5,925 nt of DNA from an uncultured Clostridia bacterium. GTDB lineage: Bacteria > Bacillota > Clostridia > Peptostreptococcales > Acidaminobacteraceae. The number at the start of each line of letters is the position of its first letter. The first letter of the stretch is position 1. The stretch is from positions 1 to 5,925 of the forward strand of contig CALFKA010000164.1 in assembly GCA_937880545.1 (NCBI GenBank), given 5' to 3'. The notes beneath the pieces are model-generated. The model ran no database searches. It worked only from the letters and a program-made list of their open reading frames with translations, and had not been told where the DNA came from. Position numbers and translations under genes: made by a program. Shown here one piece after another: positions 1 through 5,925 of this stretch.

Positions 1-37
1 ATCTACACTCTTTCCCTACACGACGCTCTTCCGATCT
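1..37 (+). other. Illumina TruSeq adapter remnant (artefact)
   Basis: These bases match the 3' part of the Illumina TruSeq universal adapter (read 1 primer site), ending in the characteristic CTCTTCCGATCT. Genomic sequence begins at position 38, where the minus-strand DUF1638 reading frame becomes recognisable. This is sequencing or assembly contamination at a contig end and should be trimmed. Read in frame from the truncated neighbour on the minus strand it encodes RSEERRVGKECR, which is adapter translation and not protein. Confidence 0.97.
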
Positions 38-301
38 GCAGTCTTCCGTTTTGGGAATAACGAGAGCGGCGGTGGTCGCTTGAATATTAAAGATCGCGTT
101 TCCACAACTTCCGAAGGTAAAGAGTATCTCGTCGACATCCTCCAACGCGTCGATTTCCTCCTGGAGTTTTGTATGCAGAAGCGAGGGCTTATTGTGATAC
201 TTTGTCTCGATCCAGACGATCGGCAAATCTGACCCCAAAAGGGTCATCGCTTTTGTCAGTTCGTCTCTTAGCATTTCACAGGCAATAATCGCTTGTCGCA
301 T
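38..301 (-). CDS. DUF1638 domain protein, N-terminal 88 residues (3' end missing)
   Basis: The frame opens at ATG 301-299, 4 bases after a GGGAGAG Shine-Dalgarno stretch, and runs 88 codons with no stop to the adapter junction, so the C-terminus is lost. The protein begins MRQAIIACEMLRDEL, followed by a WIET..HN...LH..LQEEID segment (about residues 30-51) and then FTFGSCGNAIFNIQ (61-74) and LVIPKTEDC (80-88). This pattern of an early Cys, a W-I-E-x-x-x-H-N segment, a G-x-C-G-N motif and a V-I-P-x-x-x-D-C motif is what I recall of the DUF1638 family. DUF1638 genes often lie in corrinoid methyltransferase clusters of methanogens and anaerobic Firmicutes, but their biochemical role is unknown to me. 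Cys8, Cys67 and Cys88 could bind a metal or cofactor; that is inference. The gene starts 31 bp after the methyltransferase stop, consistent with the same operon. Confidence 0.8.
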
Positions 302-332
302 ACGCTCTCCCGTAAATCGACAGGTGCAGGTG

Positions 333-1139
333 TTATCCTTTAAGCGGGCCGATCATCCCTTTGCGGTAGGAAGTGGTGAACTTTCGGCAGTGTCTGTCCT
401 TGCCAAGTAGCATGTTGGCAGCCAGGAGAGTTCCCATCGTATCGCGGTTGAGGGGATCCATGATCGCTGAGTCCATGCCGGCATACATCGCCATAGTCAG
501 GAAGTTTTGGTTGATAATCCTACGAAGAGGCATGCCAAAAGAGATATTACTGAGCCCTGACGTGATGTGGATGTTGGGATACATCTCTTTGATCTGTCTC
601 GTTGCTTCAGCAAACTTGATCAGCGACTGATTGTCCGTGGAGATGGCGATGACCAGCGGGTCAACAAAGATGCGGCTCTCATCGATATCATAGTGTTTTG
701 CCTTCTCAACGATGCTCTTTGTAATATTAATGCGGGTCTCGACGTCTGTGGGAATCCCGTTATTGTCACAAGTGAGGGCGACGACCTTCCACTCTGTCCC
801 CTGCATCGCCGGGAAAATCATTTCACATTTGCCATGCTCTTCCGACACGGAATTGATCAGACCCGGGCGTTTTGCAAGAGGGAGTACTTCCAGAATCACT
901 TGGGGATCGGGACTGTCGATGCACAGAGGGGTATCCACCGCATCTTGGACAATCTCCATCATCCATTTGAGTGTCTCCACTTCGACGTCGGGTGCTGTTC
1001 CTGCACATACATCGATGTAGTCTGCGCCGGCTTCTGCCTGTTTGATGGCGAGATTTCGCACAAATTCAGCATCTTTTTCTAAGATCGCCTTACCGACGCT
1101 TGGAATGGTGCCGTTTAGTTTTTCTCCTATAATAATCAT
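333..1139 (-). CDS. Methyltetrahydrofolate:corrinoid protein methyltransferase (methyltransferase II)
   Basis: This is a cytoplasmic pterin-binding TIM barrel of the DHPS/MeTr superfamily (AcsE, MtgB and MtvA-like). It is 268 residues from the ATG, close to the roughly 262 of AcsE. It would move the methyl group between the corrinoid protein and N5 of tetrahydrofolate. Visible motifs are IIIGEKLNGTIP at the N-terminus, AGADYIDVCAGT (about 38-48), CIDSPDP (73-79), LINS (94-97), ALTCDNNGIP, FVDPLV (158-163) and the C-terminal SGLSNISFGMPLRR plus AGMDSAIMDP. Counted from this ATG, Asp75, Asn96 and Asp160 fall at the numbers of the pterin-binding residues known in Moorella MeTr, and Asn198 corresponds to the catalytic Asn199. 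A start is also open at GTG 1148, but that codon lies inside the Shine-Dalgarno sequence, so the ATG is preferred. AcsE proper normally sits with acsC/acsD; here the neighbours are a RACo activator, a transporter and a URO-D methyltransferase, so a substrate-specific demethylase system is favoured. It begins 49 bp after the activator stop. Confidence 0.93.
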   Translation of the reverse strand: MIIIGEKLNGTIPSVGKAILEKDAEFVRNLAIKQAEAGADYIDVCAGTAPDVEVETLKWMMEIVQDAVDTPLCIDSPDPQVILEVLPLAKRPGLINSVSEEHGKCEMIFPAMQGTEWKVVALTCDNNGIPTDVETRINITKSIVEKAKHYDIDESRIFVDPLVIAISTDNQSLIKFAEATRQIKEMYPNIHITSGLSNISFGMPLRRIINQNFLTMAMYAGMDSAIMDPLNRDTMGTLLAANMLLGKDRHCRKFTTSYRKGMIGPLKG

Positions 1140-1144
1140 CTTGA

Positions 1145-1151
1145 CCACCTT
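1145..1151 (-). promoter_or_regulatory. Shine-Dalgarno that decides the methyltransferase II start
   Basis: On the minus strand AAGGTGG ends 5 bases before ATG 1139-1137. The alternative GTG start (1148-1146) lies within this motif and would have no ribosome binding site of its own. The same AGGTGGTCA nonamer precedes the activator gene. Confidence 0.75.
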
Positions 1152-1188
1152 TTATTAATTGGCGTGAGTAGTGGGACGTCCGACATGG

Positions 1189-2970
1189 TTAGGTGACAAA
1201 TCCGATATTTCCAAGAAATGTCCCATTGAAATCAGGATGAGAGCTCAGTTCAATATAGGTCATTTTATTAGAGATTCGCTTGCTGTTCTCGTATTCTTTT
1301 TCAGACAGCAGAATAAGCTTCGCTCCGGTACCTGCGGCGTTTCCTATACTGGTGGCGCGATCCAGGAGCGCGCGCGGGAACATCCCTACCCGGCAAGCAT
1401 TTTCATGATTCAGATAGCTTCCGAAAGCTCCTGCGAGATAGAGTCTATCAATCTCTTCGATCTTCACAGGATACTCCTGCATCAAAATCTCAATCCCGGA
1501 GGCAATGGCGCTCTTTGCTAACTGGAATTCACGGACATCTTTTTGTGTGAGATACACTTTGGGTCCACTCTCCGGATGCTCGTAGATCACAAAGGCAGCC
1601 TTCCCTTTCACGTCTTTAATCTGACCCGCCATCTTCTTGCCTATAGGGTGTTCTATACGCTCAGCCTTTAAGATCCGTCCGTTCTTATCAATCACTCCGA
1701 CATCCAAAAGTACAGCGAGGATGTCGACGATCCCGGAGCCCGCAATACCTTCTGGTTCTGTGTCTCCGATCACGGTGTAGGCAAACTCTTCATGTTCATT
1801 GATGAATACATGATCGATCGCGCCATTGGCTCCGCGCATCCCGCACTCAATCTGCACTCCCTCAAAAGCGGGGCCGGCAGCAACCGAACAGGAGATCATC
1901 TTTTTTTTATTTCCGAGCACAATCTCCCCATTTGTACCAATATCGATCAGGAGATCCAGCTCTTTGGCCTTATAAACCTCACTGGCAAGCACGGCCGCTA
2001 CCGTGTCTCCTCCCACATATCCGGCGACATTTGGAAAGCTGAACAGTTTTCCGGCGGGGTGAATCTCAATTCCCAATTCTATCGCATCGATCGCGACCGC
2101 CTGCTTGACGACTGGAACATAGGGCGATCCGGCCAGGTTGCGGGGCGGGATTTTCAGCAGCAAATGGTTCATGGCCGTATTACCTGCCGCTGTGATGGCT
2201 ACGACATCTTCTGCACTGTAACCGTGTGCTGAAGTAGCCCGTGTAATTAAGCGGTTGATGAGGTCAATTAGTTCTCTGTTTAAGCGCTCCAGTCCAAGTG
2301 GATTTTGCGATGCATAGACAATGCGAGAGATGAGGTCTGCTCCGTATTTCGTCTGAGGATTCAGGTCCGAAAACCGAGCGATTTCCTCTCCCGTATTTAA
2401 ATCGAGCAGGTATCCGGCGATAGTCGTTGTCCCGATATCTAAGGCAACTCCCAACACCTTAGCTGTCGTGTCTGCCGGCTCCACGTCAATAATCTCATCG
2501 CCCATAAGCATGGCTGTCACTTGGAAGTGGTTCTCCCTTAGCAAGGACGGCAGCAACTGGAGAGTCTGCAGGCTTGTCTTAATGTTTTCATTGCCGGAAA
2601 TGAGGCGTGTAAAGTCATCCCTGTTATCCTCCAACGTAGGTGGATCCAGATCCAAATATACTTTTTTAATCAAAGGTGAATGCTTGACCTTGCGTTCGAT
2701 CCCTTCAAGTAGGATTTTATCCGATTTTTGTTTCTTTGGTATCTCAACGAGCAAGTCTTCACGAACTTTTGTCTGACAGGCAAGCTGTACCCGAAACTCG
2801 TCTTCCGCCGGTGACTTTAGATTGACTTTGCAGCGCTTACAGACCCCCATTCCCCCGCAGGGAAACTCAAGATCCAAGCCATGCTCAATAATAATTTGCT
2901 GCAATGTTGTGTTTTCACTGACGTCGACTGTCAAATTGTCCGAAGGAAAGCTAACTGTATATTTTTTCAT
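1189..2970 (-). CDS. RACo-type corrinoid activation ATPase (2Fe-2S ferredoxin domain plus ASKHA/DUF4445 domain)
   Basis: This 593-residue cytoplasmic protein is of the kind that returns corrinoid proteins inactivated to Co(II) to the methyl-accepting Co(I) state, using ATP and electrons passed through its iron-sulfur cluster. Residues 1-80 form a plant-type ferredoxin domain with Cys38, Cys44, Cys47 and Cys65 (C-x5-C-x2-C-x17-C, in FPCGGMGVCKRCKV and ACQTKV) to bind a 2Fe-2S cluster. A linker and middle domain follow (about 85-170), then an actin/Hsp70-like ATPase. That ATPase shows VALDIGTTTIAGYLLD (175-190, phosphate 1), DLLIDIGTNGEI (339-350, phosphate 2), GIAGSGIVDILA (408-419, adenosine loop), LAGAFGSYLN (512-521) and GNAAGTGAK (543-551). 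Length and domain order fit RACo, about 600-650 residues, and not the 4Fe-4S RamA type. AGGTGG ends 4 bases before the ATG. It lies 24 bp after the transporter stop and 49 bp before the methyltransferase start, so co-transcription is likely. Its natural client would be the corrinoid protein at the right edge. Confidence 0.94.
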   Translation of the reverse strand: MKKYTVSFPSDNLTVDVSENTTLQQIIIEHGLDLEFPCGGMGVCKRCKVNLKSPAEDEFRVQLACQTKVREDLLVEIPKKQKSDKILLEGIERKVKHSPLIKKVYLDLDPPTLEDNRDDFTRLISGNENIKTSLQTLQLLPSLLRENHFQVTAMLMGDEIIDVEPADTTAKVLGVALDIGTTTIAGYLLDLNTGEEIARFSDLNPQTKYGADLISRIVYASQNPLGLERLNRELIDLINRLITRATSAHGYSAEDVVAITAAGNTAMNHLLLKIPPRNLAGSPYVPVVKQAVAIDAIELGIEIHPAGKLFSFPNVAGYVGGDTVAAVLASEVYKAKELDLLIDIGTNGEIVLGNKKKMISCSVAAGPAFEGVQIECGMRGANGAIDHVFINEHEEFAYTVIGDTEPEGIAGSGIVDILAVLLDVGVIDKNGRILKAERIEHPIGKKMAGQIKDVKGKAAFVIYEHPESGPKVYLTQKDVREFQLAKSAIASGIEILMQEYPVKIEEIDRLYLAGAFGSYLNHENACRVGMFPRALLDRATSIGNAAGTGAKLILLSEKEYENSKRISNKMTYIELSSHPDFNGTFLGNIGFVT

Positions 2971-2974
2971 GTGA

Positions 2975-2980
2975 CCACCT
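2975..2980 (-). promoter_or_regulatory. Shine-Dalgarno of the activator gene
   Basis: AGGTGG on the minus strand ends 4 bases before ATG 2970. It is part of AGGTGGTCA, which is repeated exactly in front of the methyltransferase II gene at 1142-1150. It supports the ATG as the start. Confidence 0.7.
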
Positions 2981-2994
2981 AGTCTGTCATCGGG

Positions 2995-4311
2995 TTATTG
3001 CTGATGTGCTTCATCCAGTTCTTCAAGGCGTCTTTTCTTATCAAGCCTCAGACCATAAAGAGCAAAGCTAGTTCCGATCAGTCTGATGACGATCGCCAAG
3101 ATCAAGGCGAGCATGTAGCCGCCGGTGATGTCTTTGATATAGGCTCCGACAAACGGACCGGAGGCTATCCCCACGCCGACAGTGAAGGCATTGATACTAT
3201 TCATTATTTTGCCCAGATGACGGCGTCCAAAAACATGAGGAACAATGGCATAGTGAATCACAGGCTCTCCTCCACTGAAGAAGAAGAAAAGGAATCCCAC
3301 AATGTAGATGAGGAATACAGAGTTATAACCTAGGTAGAAGACGGCCATGAGGACGGCGGGGACAAGGTAGACAATCCACAGCGTTTTCCACGGTCCACCC
3401 AATTTATCAGAAATGACGCCCCAGCTGAACCTTCCGATCAATCCAGAGGAAGCCTGGATGGTTAAAAAGAGCGGAATCACCGTAGTGAGAATCGTCTCCC
3501 TGGATGTGTTTGCTGAGAGACCTTCCAAAATAATCAGTGTGACATTCTGGGCAAAGAACATCAGCGAGAAAGCAGCGCAGACAAAGCAGATACCCATGAC
3601 CCAAAAGCGCGTATCTTTTGTCGCTTCTTCAAATGTATAGTCTTTTCCGACCGCAGCGCGCGCATCACGTGTTTTTCCTTGCATCGACTTTGGGAGCCAG
3701 TCATGTTCCGGTGTTCTCCAGAAGGGAACCATGACAACCAGCATCGCCAGTGCAGAAATAGCCGCAAAGAAAAGGAAAATCATCCCGTTAAATCCATTGG
3801 TGCGGATGTATGCCGCTACGAGTGGGGAATAGATGATGGTCCCTGTTCCGGCACCGGCTACTGCCAGTCCCATTGCTGTACCCGTCTTGTCCGGGAACCA
3901 CTTTCCTACCGTCGCCGTGTGAGTGCCTGCAAAGAACCCACTGCCAAATCCGATGAGAAAACTTCCGATATACCAGTAGTACATGGCGACGGACCAGTCG
4001 TTCATCTTCAGCATTCTGGAGATCAGAATATGCCCACTCACCAGAAACAGGGCAGACAACAGAAAGTTGATTTTTGGTCCATATTTATCGAGAATGATCC
4101 CCGCAATGGGAGGCGCCAAGATCATGCTTCCGATACCGCTGAATGTAGCAGCCAAAACGATTGTCGCTGTCGTATCAAGTCCAAAGTGAACCTGGATATG
4201 GGGGTAGAACATGGTCCACAGTGCCGTGACGGTGATGATGACACCAACTGAAAACGCGCTGATGGGGTAAAACCATCTTTTATCTTCACCTACTCCTTTT
4301 TTTAACCACAT
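2995..4311 (-). CDS. MFS transporter, OFA (oxalate/formate antiporter-like) family
   Basis: This inner-membrane carrier has about 438 residues and about 12 predicted hydrophobic segments. The halves are split by a polar loop near 198-235 (WRTPEHDWLPKS...). The loop between helices 2 and 3 carries the major facilitator signature GIILDKYGPK (71-80, G-x3-D-x2-G-x-K), and a second copy, GRFSWGVISDKLGGPWK, lies near 293-309 between helices 8 and 9. The glycine-rich GFGSGFFAGTHTATVGKWFPDKTGTAMG (split across about 121-148) and the overall layout fit the OFA group, which moves small carboxylates. The tail is basic then acidic (DKKRRLEELDEAHQQ). Start: the frame is open to TTG 4386, but that codon has no ribosome binding site and adds an atypical 25-residue leader. 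ATG 4311 has a partial GAGAG site 6 bases upstream and places the first helix near residue 14, so I chose it with moderate certainty. Within this operon it most likely imports the methylated substrate or exports the demethylated product; the substrate is unknown. Confidence 0.88.
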   Translation of the reverse strand: MWLKKGVGEDKRWFYPISAFSVGVIITVTALWTMFYPHIQVHFGLDTTATIVLAATFSGIGSMILAPPIAGIILDKYGPKINFLLSALFLVSGHILISRMLKMNDWSVAMYYWYIGSFLIGFGSGFFAGTHTATVGKWFPDKTGTAMGLAVAGAGTGTIIYSPLVAAYIRTNGFNGMIFLFFAAISALAMLVVMVPFWRTPEHDWLPKSMQGKTRDARAAVGKDYTFEEATKDTRFWVMGICFVCAAFSLMFFAQNVTLIILEGLSANTSRETILTTVIPLFLTIQASSGLIGRFSWGVISDKLGGPWKTLWIVYLVPAVLMAVFYLGYNSVFLIYIVGFLFFFFSGGEPVIHYAIVPHVFGRRHLGKIMNSINAFTVGVGIASGPFVGAYIKDITGGYMLALILAIVIRLIGTSFALYGLRLDKKRRLEELDEAHQQ

Positions 4312-4380
4312 TTCATACTCTCGTTTCAATAATATAAGCAACTGAGCAGGGCTTTCCACTCTCTTCTCAACAATCCCGAG

Positions 4381-4420
4381 AATCAAGCAGCAGGGTACTT
4401 TGTGTATTCTGCTCCTGATT
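4381..4420 (-). repeat. Imperfect inverted repeat upstream of the transporter
   Basis: On the plus strand AATCAAGCAG (4381-4390) faces CTGCTCCTGATT (4409-4420). This gives a 10-bp stem with a 2-base bulge and an 18-base loop. No T-run follows on the minus strand, so it is not a standard terminator in the operon direction. It could be a processing or stability hairpin in the mRNA leader, an operator, or chance. Confidence 0.4.
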
Positions 4421-4561
4421 AAGTCAGCCCATTTTTCGTTGGCTCGTGACTTCAGGATGATGTATCGCCCTACTCAATTGCTTAGCCTTCGTCTTTCCTG
4501 CCTGTGATGTATTTTCTGCCGCTGGCAAGAAATGACTTTTATAGTTGTTTATCCTACTGAA

Positions 4562-4592
4562 GAGATCGACTTATGTCGTGGTCGATGTTCTC
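4562..4592 (-). repeat. Stem-loop just after the URO-D gene stop
   Basis: On the minus strand GAGAACATCGAC is followed after 10 bases by GTCGATCTC. The result is a 6-bp ATCGAC/GTCGAT stem extended by GAG/CTC across a 3-base bulge. It starts 5 bases past the stop codon of the URO-D methyltransferase. No poly-T follows, so an intrinsic terminator is not supported. A 3' mRNA-stabilising hairpin that raises expression of the upstream methyltransferase and corrinoid protein over the genes below is a possible role; this is inference. Confidence 0.4.
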
Positions 4593-4597
4593 AGATC

Positions 4598-5824
4598 TTA
4601 ATAATAGCCGTATTTTTCAACAGCATCGATGACCGCACGGATGTTTTCGAGCGGGGTCTCGGCAGGGGCCGTGCCGATGCTCGGTGAAAGGATAAACCCT
4701 CCGCCGGGCTTGACTTGCTCAAACAATTCTTTGATATGTGCATCGATCTTCTCGGGAGTTCCGCTGACGATGAGGCTGATGGGAAGACCACCGGCGACGC
4801 AGCAGTTGTCTTTGAGAACTTCTTTTGCTTTGACAATATCTGTCTTTTCAAAGTAAGCGACACCCCATCCTCTTGGCAGTTCCAGGATAGTTTCCAGATG
4901 CGGCTCATGGTGACCTTCAAAGAATACTCTCGAGCGGACACCTTCTTTGTAGAGCTCGACGATCATCTTTTTGAGCATCGGCCAATAGAATTCTTTATAG
5001 AGTTTTGGTGACAGATACTCATTGAGATGCAGGGGAATCATGACCCATTCAAAGCCCAACTTCTTATACGCCATCGCGTATTTGAAGAGAGGCTCGTACA
5101 GTGCTTCGACGGCAGCCTTTACTTTGTCAGGATGTCTGCGAAGGTCGAGTACCGTATTGGGGATGCCCCTTAAAAAGTCACCGATGATGTCAAGAGCGGT
5201 ATAGGCTCCGCCTGTCGGTAGAGCCCCATAGCCGAGTTCTCCCAAAGTAGCTCCTACTTGCTTGCCGGCGTTTCCAAAACGCTCTACTTCCACACCAAAT
5301 CGTGTCCACGCAGCCATGGCATCTTTTGGCGTCGAGAGATTTCTGCAGGCGCGAGGCAGAATCGTGTTGGCAATAAAGTCTACCGGATCTTTGATCAGCG
5401 CGTCATATTCATCGGGCTCCATGAAAGAGGATCCGACAAACTGAGGTGTTGCGTTTTCGCTGACTTCATTTCCGGGGAATTTATAGTACCTGTCTCCGAT
5501 AGCGTCGTGCATCGGTCCGGTGATAAAGGTTACACGGGGCGACAGATCGTCATAGTCGGAGAAGGCTACGTTAAACACACGACCGTCCAGTCCTGAAATC
5601 ATGCCGGATGGGCTATCAAACTGAAAATCAGTGTTGTACTTAATAATCGCTTCAATAGCTTTCGGATAATCGTAGGCCATATCCTTCTGTGTGATTCCAC
5701 TGTAAGCAGGAATAACGTCTCCCCCAATACCCCATAGAGGCACTTTGTCCGGCTCTTCAAGTCTGAAACAAGCCAGCTGGCGCTCTAATCTTTCCTTTGC
5801 CAATTCCTGTGGAGTTTTACTCAT
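4598..5824 (-). CDS. URO-D family methyltransferase (probable substrate:corrinoid methyltransferase I)
   Basis: This 408-residue cytoplasmic protein has the uroporphyrinogen decarboxylase fold, which is shared by heme enzyme HemE and by corrinoid methyltransferases such as MtaA, CmuA and O-demethylase components. A position directly after a corrinoid protein and in one operon with an activator and a methyl-THF methyltransferase argues for methyl transfer from a substrate to the corrinoid, not heme synthesis. Recognisable parts are KERLERQLACFRLEEPDKVPLW at the N-terminus (in 10-31), the central LSPKLYKEFYWPMLKKMI (271-288), FFEGHHEPHLETI (301-313), FEKTDIVKAKEVL (325-337), CCVAGGLP (341-348), GTPEKID (355-361) and GGGFILSPSIG (374-384). 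The Zn ligands of MtaA/CmuA (H-x-C and a later Cys in a P-G-C-G context) are not present: here the sites read GHHEP and SPSIG. AAAGGAGA ends 6 bases before ATG 5824. The gene starts 27 bp after the upstream stop. Substrate unknown; a methoxylated aromatic is a plausible guess. Confidence 0.85.
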   Translation of the reverse strand: MSKTPQELAKERLERQLACFRLEEPDKVPLWGIGGDVIPAYSGITQKDMAYDYPKAIEAIIKYNTDFQFDSPSGMISGLDGRVFNVAFSDYDDLSPRVTFITGPMHDAIGDRYYKFPGNEVSENATPQFVGSSFMEPDEYDALIKDPVDFIANTILPRACRNLSTPKDAMAAWTRFGVEVERFGNAGKQVGATLGELGYGALPTGGAYTALDIIGDFLRGIPNTVLDLRRHPDKVKAAVEALYEPLFKYAMAYKKLGFEWVMIPLHLNEYLSPKLYKEFYWPMLKKMIVELYKEGVRSRVFFEGHHEPHLETILELPRGWGVAYFEKTDIVKAKEVLKDNCCVAGGLPISLIVSGTPEKIDAHIKELFEQVKPGGGFILSPSIGTAPAETPLENIRAVIDAVEKYGYY

Positions 5825-5830
5825 ATTGTT

Positions 5831-5838
5831 TCTCCTTT
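5831..5838 (-). promoter_or_regulatory. Strong Shine-Dalgarno of the URO-D methyltransferase gene
   Basis: AAAGGAGA on the minus strand lies 6 bases before ATG 5824. It is the best ribosome binding site in the window and agrees with high translation of the substrate-specific methyltransferase. Confidence 0.8.
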
Positions 5839-5851
5839 CTATGTCCGGTTC

Positions 5852-5925
5852 CTAGTTTGCACCCACGAGTTCTTTGCTGAGACGTACACCCGTCGCCGCA
5901 TCGTCCGCCCAGGCGTCCGCTCCCA
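5852..5925 (-). CDS. C-terminal end of a probable corrinoid (B12-binding) protein, truncated by the window edge
   Basis: Only the last 23 codons and the TAG stop are present, reading GADAWADDAATGVRLSKELV then GAN. The pattern G-A-D-A-[WY]-x-x-D-A-A-x-x-V-x-x-[AS]-K-x-L is the usual end of MtgC/MtvC/MttC-like corrinoid proteins, where it forms the last strand and helix of the cobalamin-binding Rossmann domain. The stop is 27 bp before the URO-D methyltransferase start, so the two are probably co-translated as acceptor and methyltransferase. The cobalamin-binding D-x-H-x-x-G motif would lie outside the window, so this call rests on the tail and the context only. Confidence 0.65.
   Translation of the reverse strand, partial: GADAWADDAATGVRLSKELVGAN

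Larger units (their letters stand above)
4312..4597 (-). other. Intergenic region between the URO-D gene and the transporter
   Basis: This 286-bp stretch is the only long gap in the operon. It contains two imperfect inverted repeats (listed separately). I found no convincing -35/-10 pair, no sigma-54 site, no RNA gene and no supported coding region. The only in-frame coding possibility is a 25-codon extension of the transporter to TTG 4386, which I judge unlikely. Confidence 0.6.

Noticed and set aside
567..1082. Plus-strand open frame of 171 codons
   Set aside because: It is antisense to the well-conserved methyltransferase II, and its Cys-rich translation has no recognisable domain.
333..1139. 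AcsE of the CODH/acetyl-CoA synthase cluster
   Set aside because: The sequence is close in family, but none of the visible neighbours is an acsA-D gene and the set is that of a substrate-specific demethylase. The symbol was therefore left blank.
3679..4251. Plus-strand open frame of 190 codons
   Set aside because: It lies wholly inside the transporter gene on the other strand, its translation is polar, His/Cys-rich and resembles no family, and it has no ribosome binding site support. It is a shadow frame.
4562..4592. Intrinsic terminator after the URO-D gene
   Set aside because: The hairpin is short and bulged, and no run of T follows it on the minus strand.
4420..4597. Promoter for the transporter
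   Set aside because: Candidate -35 boxes such as TTGCCA and TTGAGT have no acceptable -10 box at 16-18 bases, and no sigma-54 GG/GC pair was found.
5258..5596. Plus-strand open frame of 112 codons
   Set aside because: It is antisense to the URO-D methyltransferase and has no family resemblance.
4598..5824. Annotation as HemE, the heme-synthesis uroporphyrinogen decarboxylase
   Set aside because: The fold family is the same, but the N-terminus lacks the HemE-type arginine-rich substrate motif (P-x-W-x-M-R-Q-A-G-R), the protein is longer than typical HemE, and all neighbours belong to corrinoid methyl transfer.

Overview
The window holds most of one operon, read entirely from the minus strand, for corrinoid-dependent transfer of methyl groups to tetrahydrofolate. 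In transcription order (high to low coordinates) it contains: the 3' end of a probable corrinoid protein (5852-5925), a URO-D-fold methyltransferase (4598-5824), an OFA-type major facilitator transporter (2995-4311), a RACo-type ATP-dependent reductive activator of corrinoid proteins (1189-2970), a methyltetrahydrofolate:corrinoid methyltransferase (333-1139), and the 5' part of a DUF1638 protein (38-301). Gaps are 24-49 bp, except for about 286 bp between the URO-D gene and the transporter, which holds two imperfect inverted repeats and no convincing gene.

The likely joint role matches the four-component demethylase of acetogens and Desulfitobacterium-like anaerobes. Methyltransferase I (URO-D type) moves a methyl group from a substrate to the Co(I) corrinoid protein. 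Methyltransferase II passes it to tetrahydrofolate, and the activating enzyme rescues corrinoid that has oxidised to Co(II). The transporter would bring in the substrate, and the methyl-THF would feed the Wood-Ljungdahl pathway. The substrate cannot be read from the sequence. A methoxylated aromatic acid is a reasonable guess because O-demethylase methyltransferases I are often URO-D-like and OFA carriers move carboxylates.

The gene set and the strong AGGAG/AGGTGG ribosome binding sites suggest a strictly anaerobic Firmicute (Clostridia, an acetogen or Peptococcaceae-like). This is inferred from gene content only. No rRNA, tRNA, mobile element or CRISPR was seen.

The first 37 bases are not biological. 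They are the 3' part of the Illumina TruSeq universal adapter, left on the contig end. The DUF1638 gene is cut at that junction, and its frame runs on into the adapter, which would add a false peptide tail.
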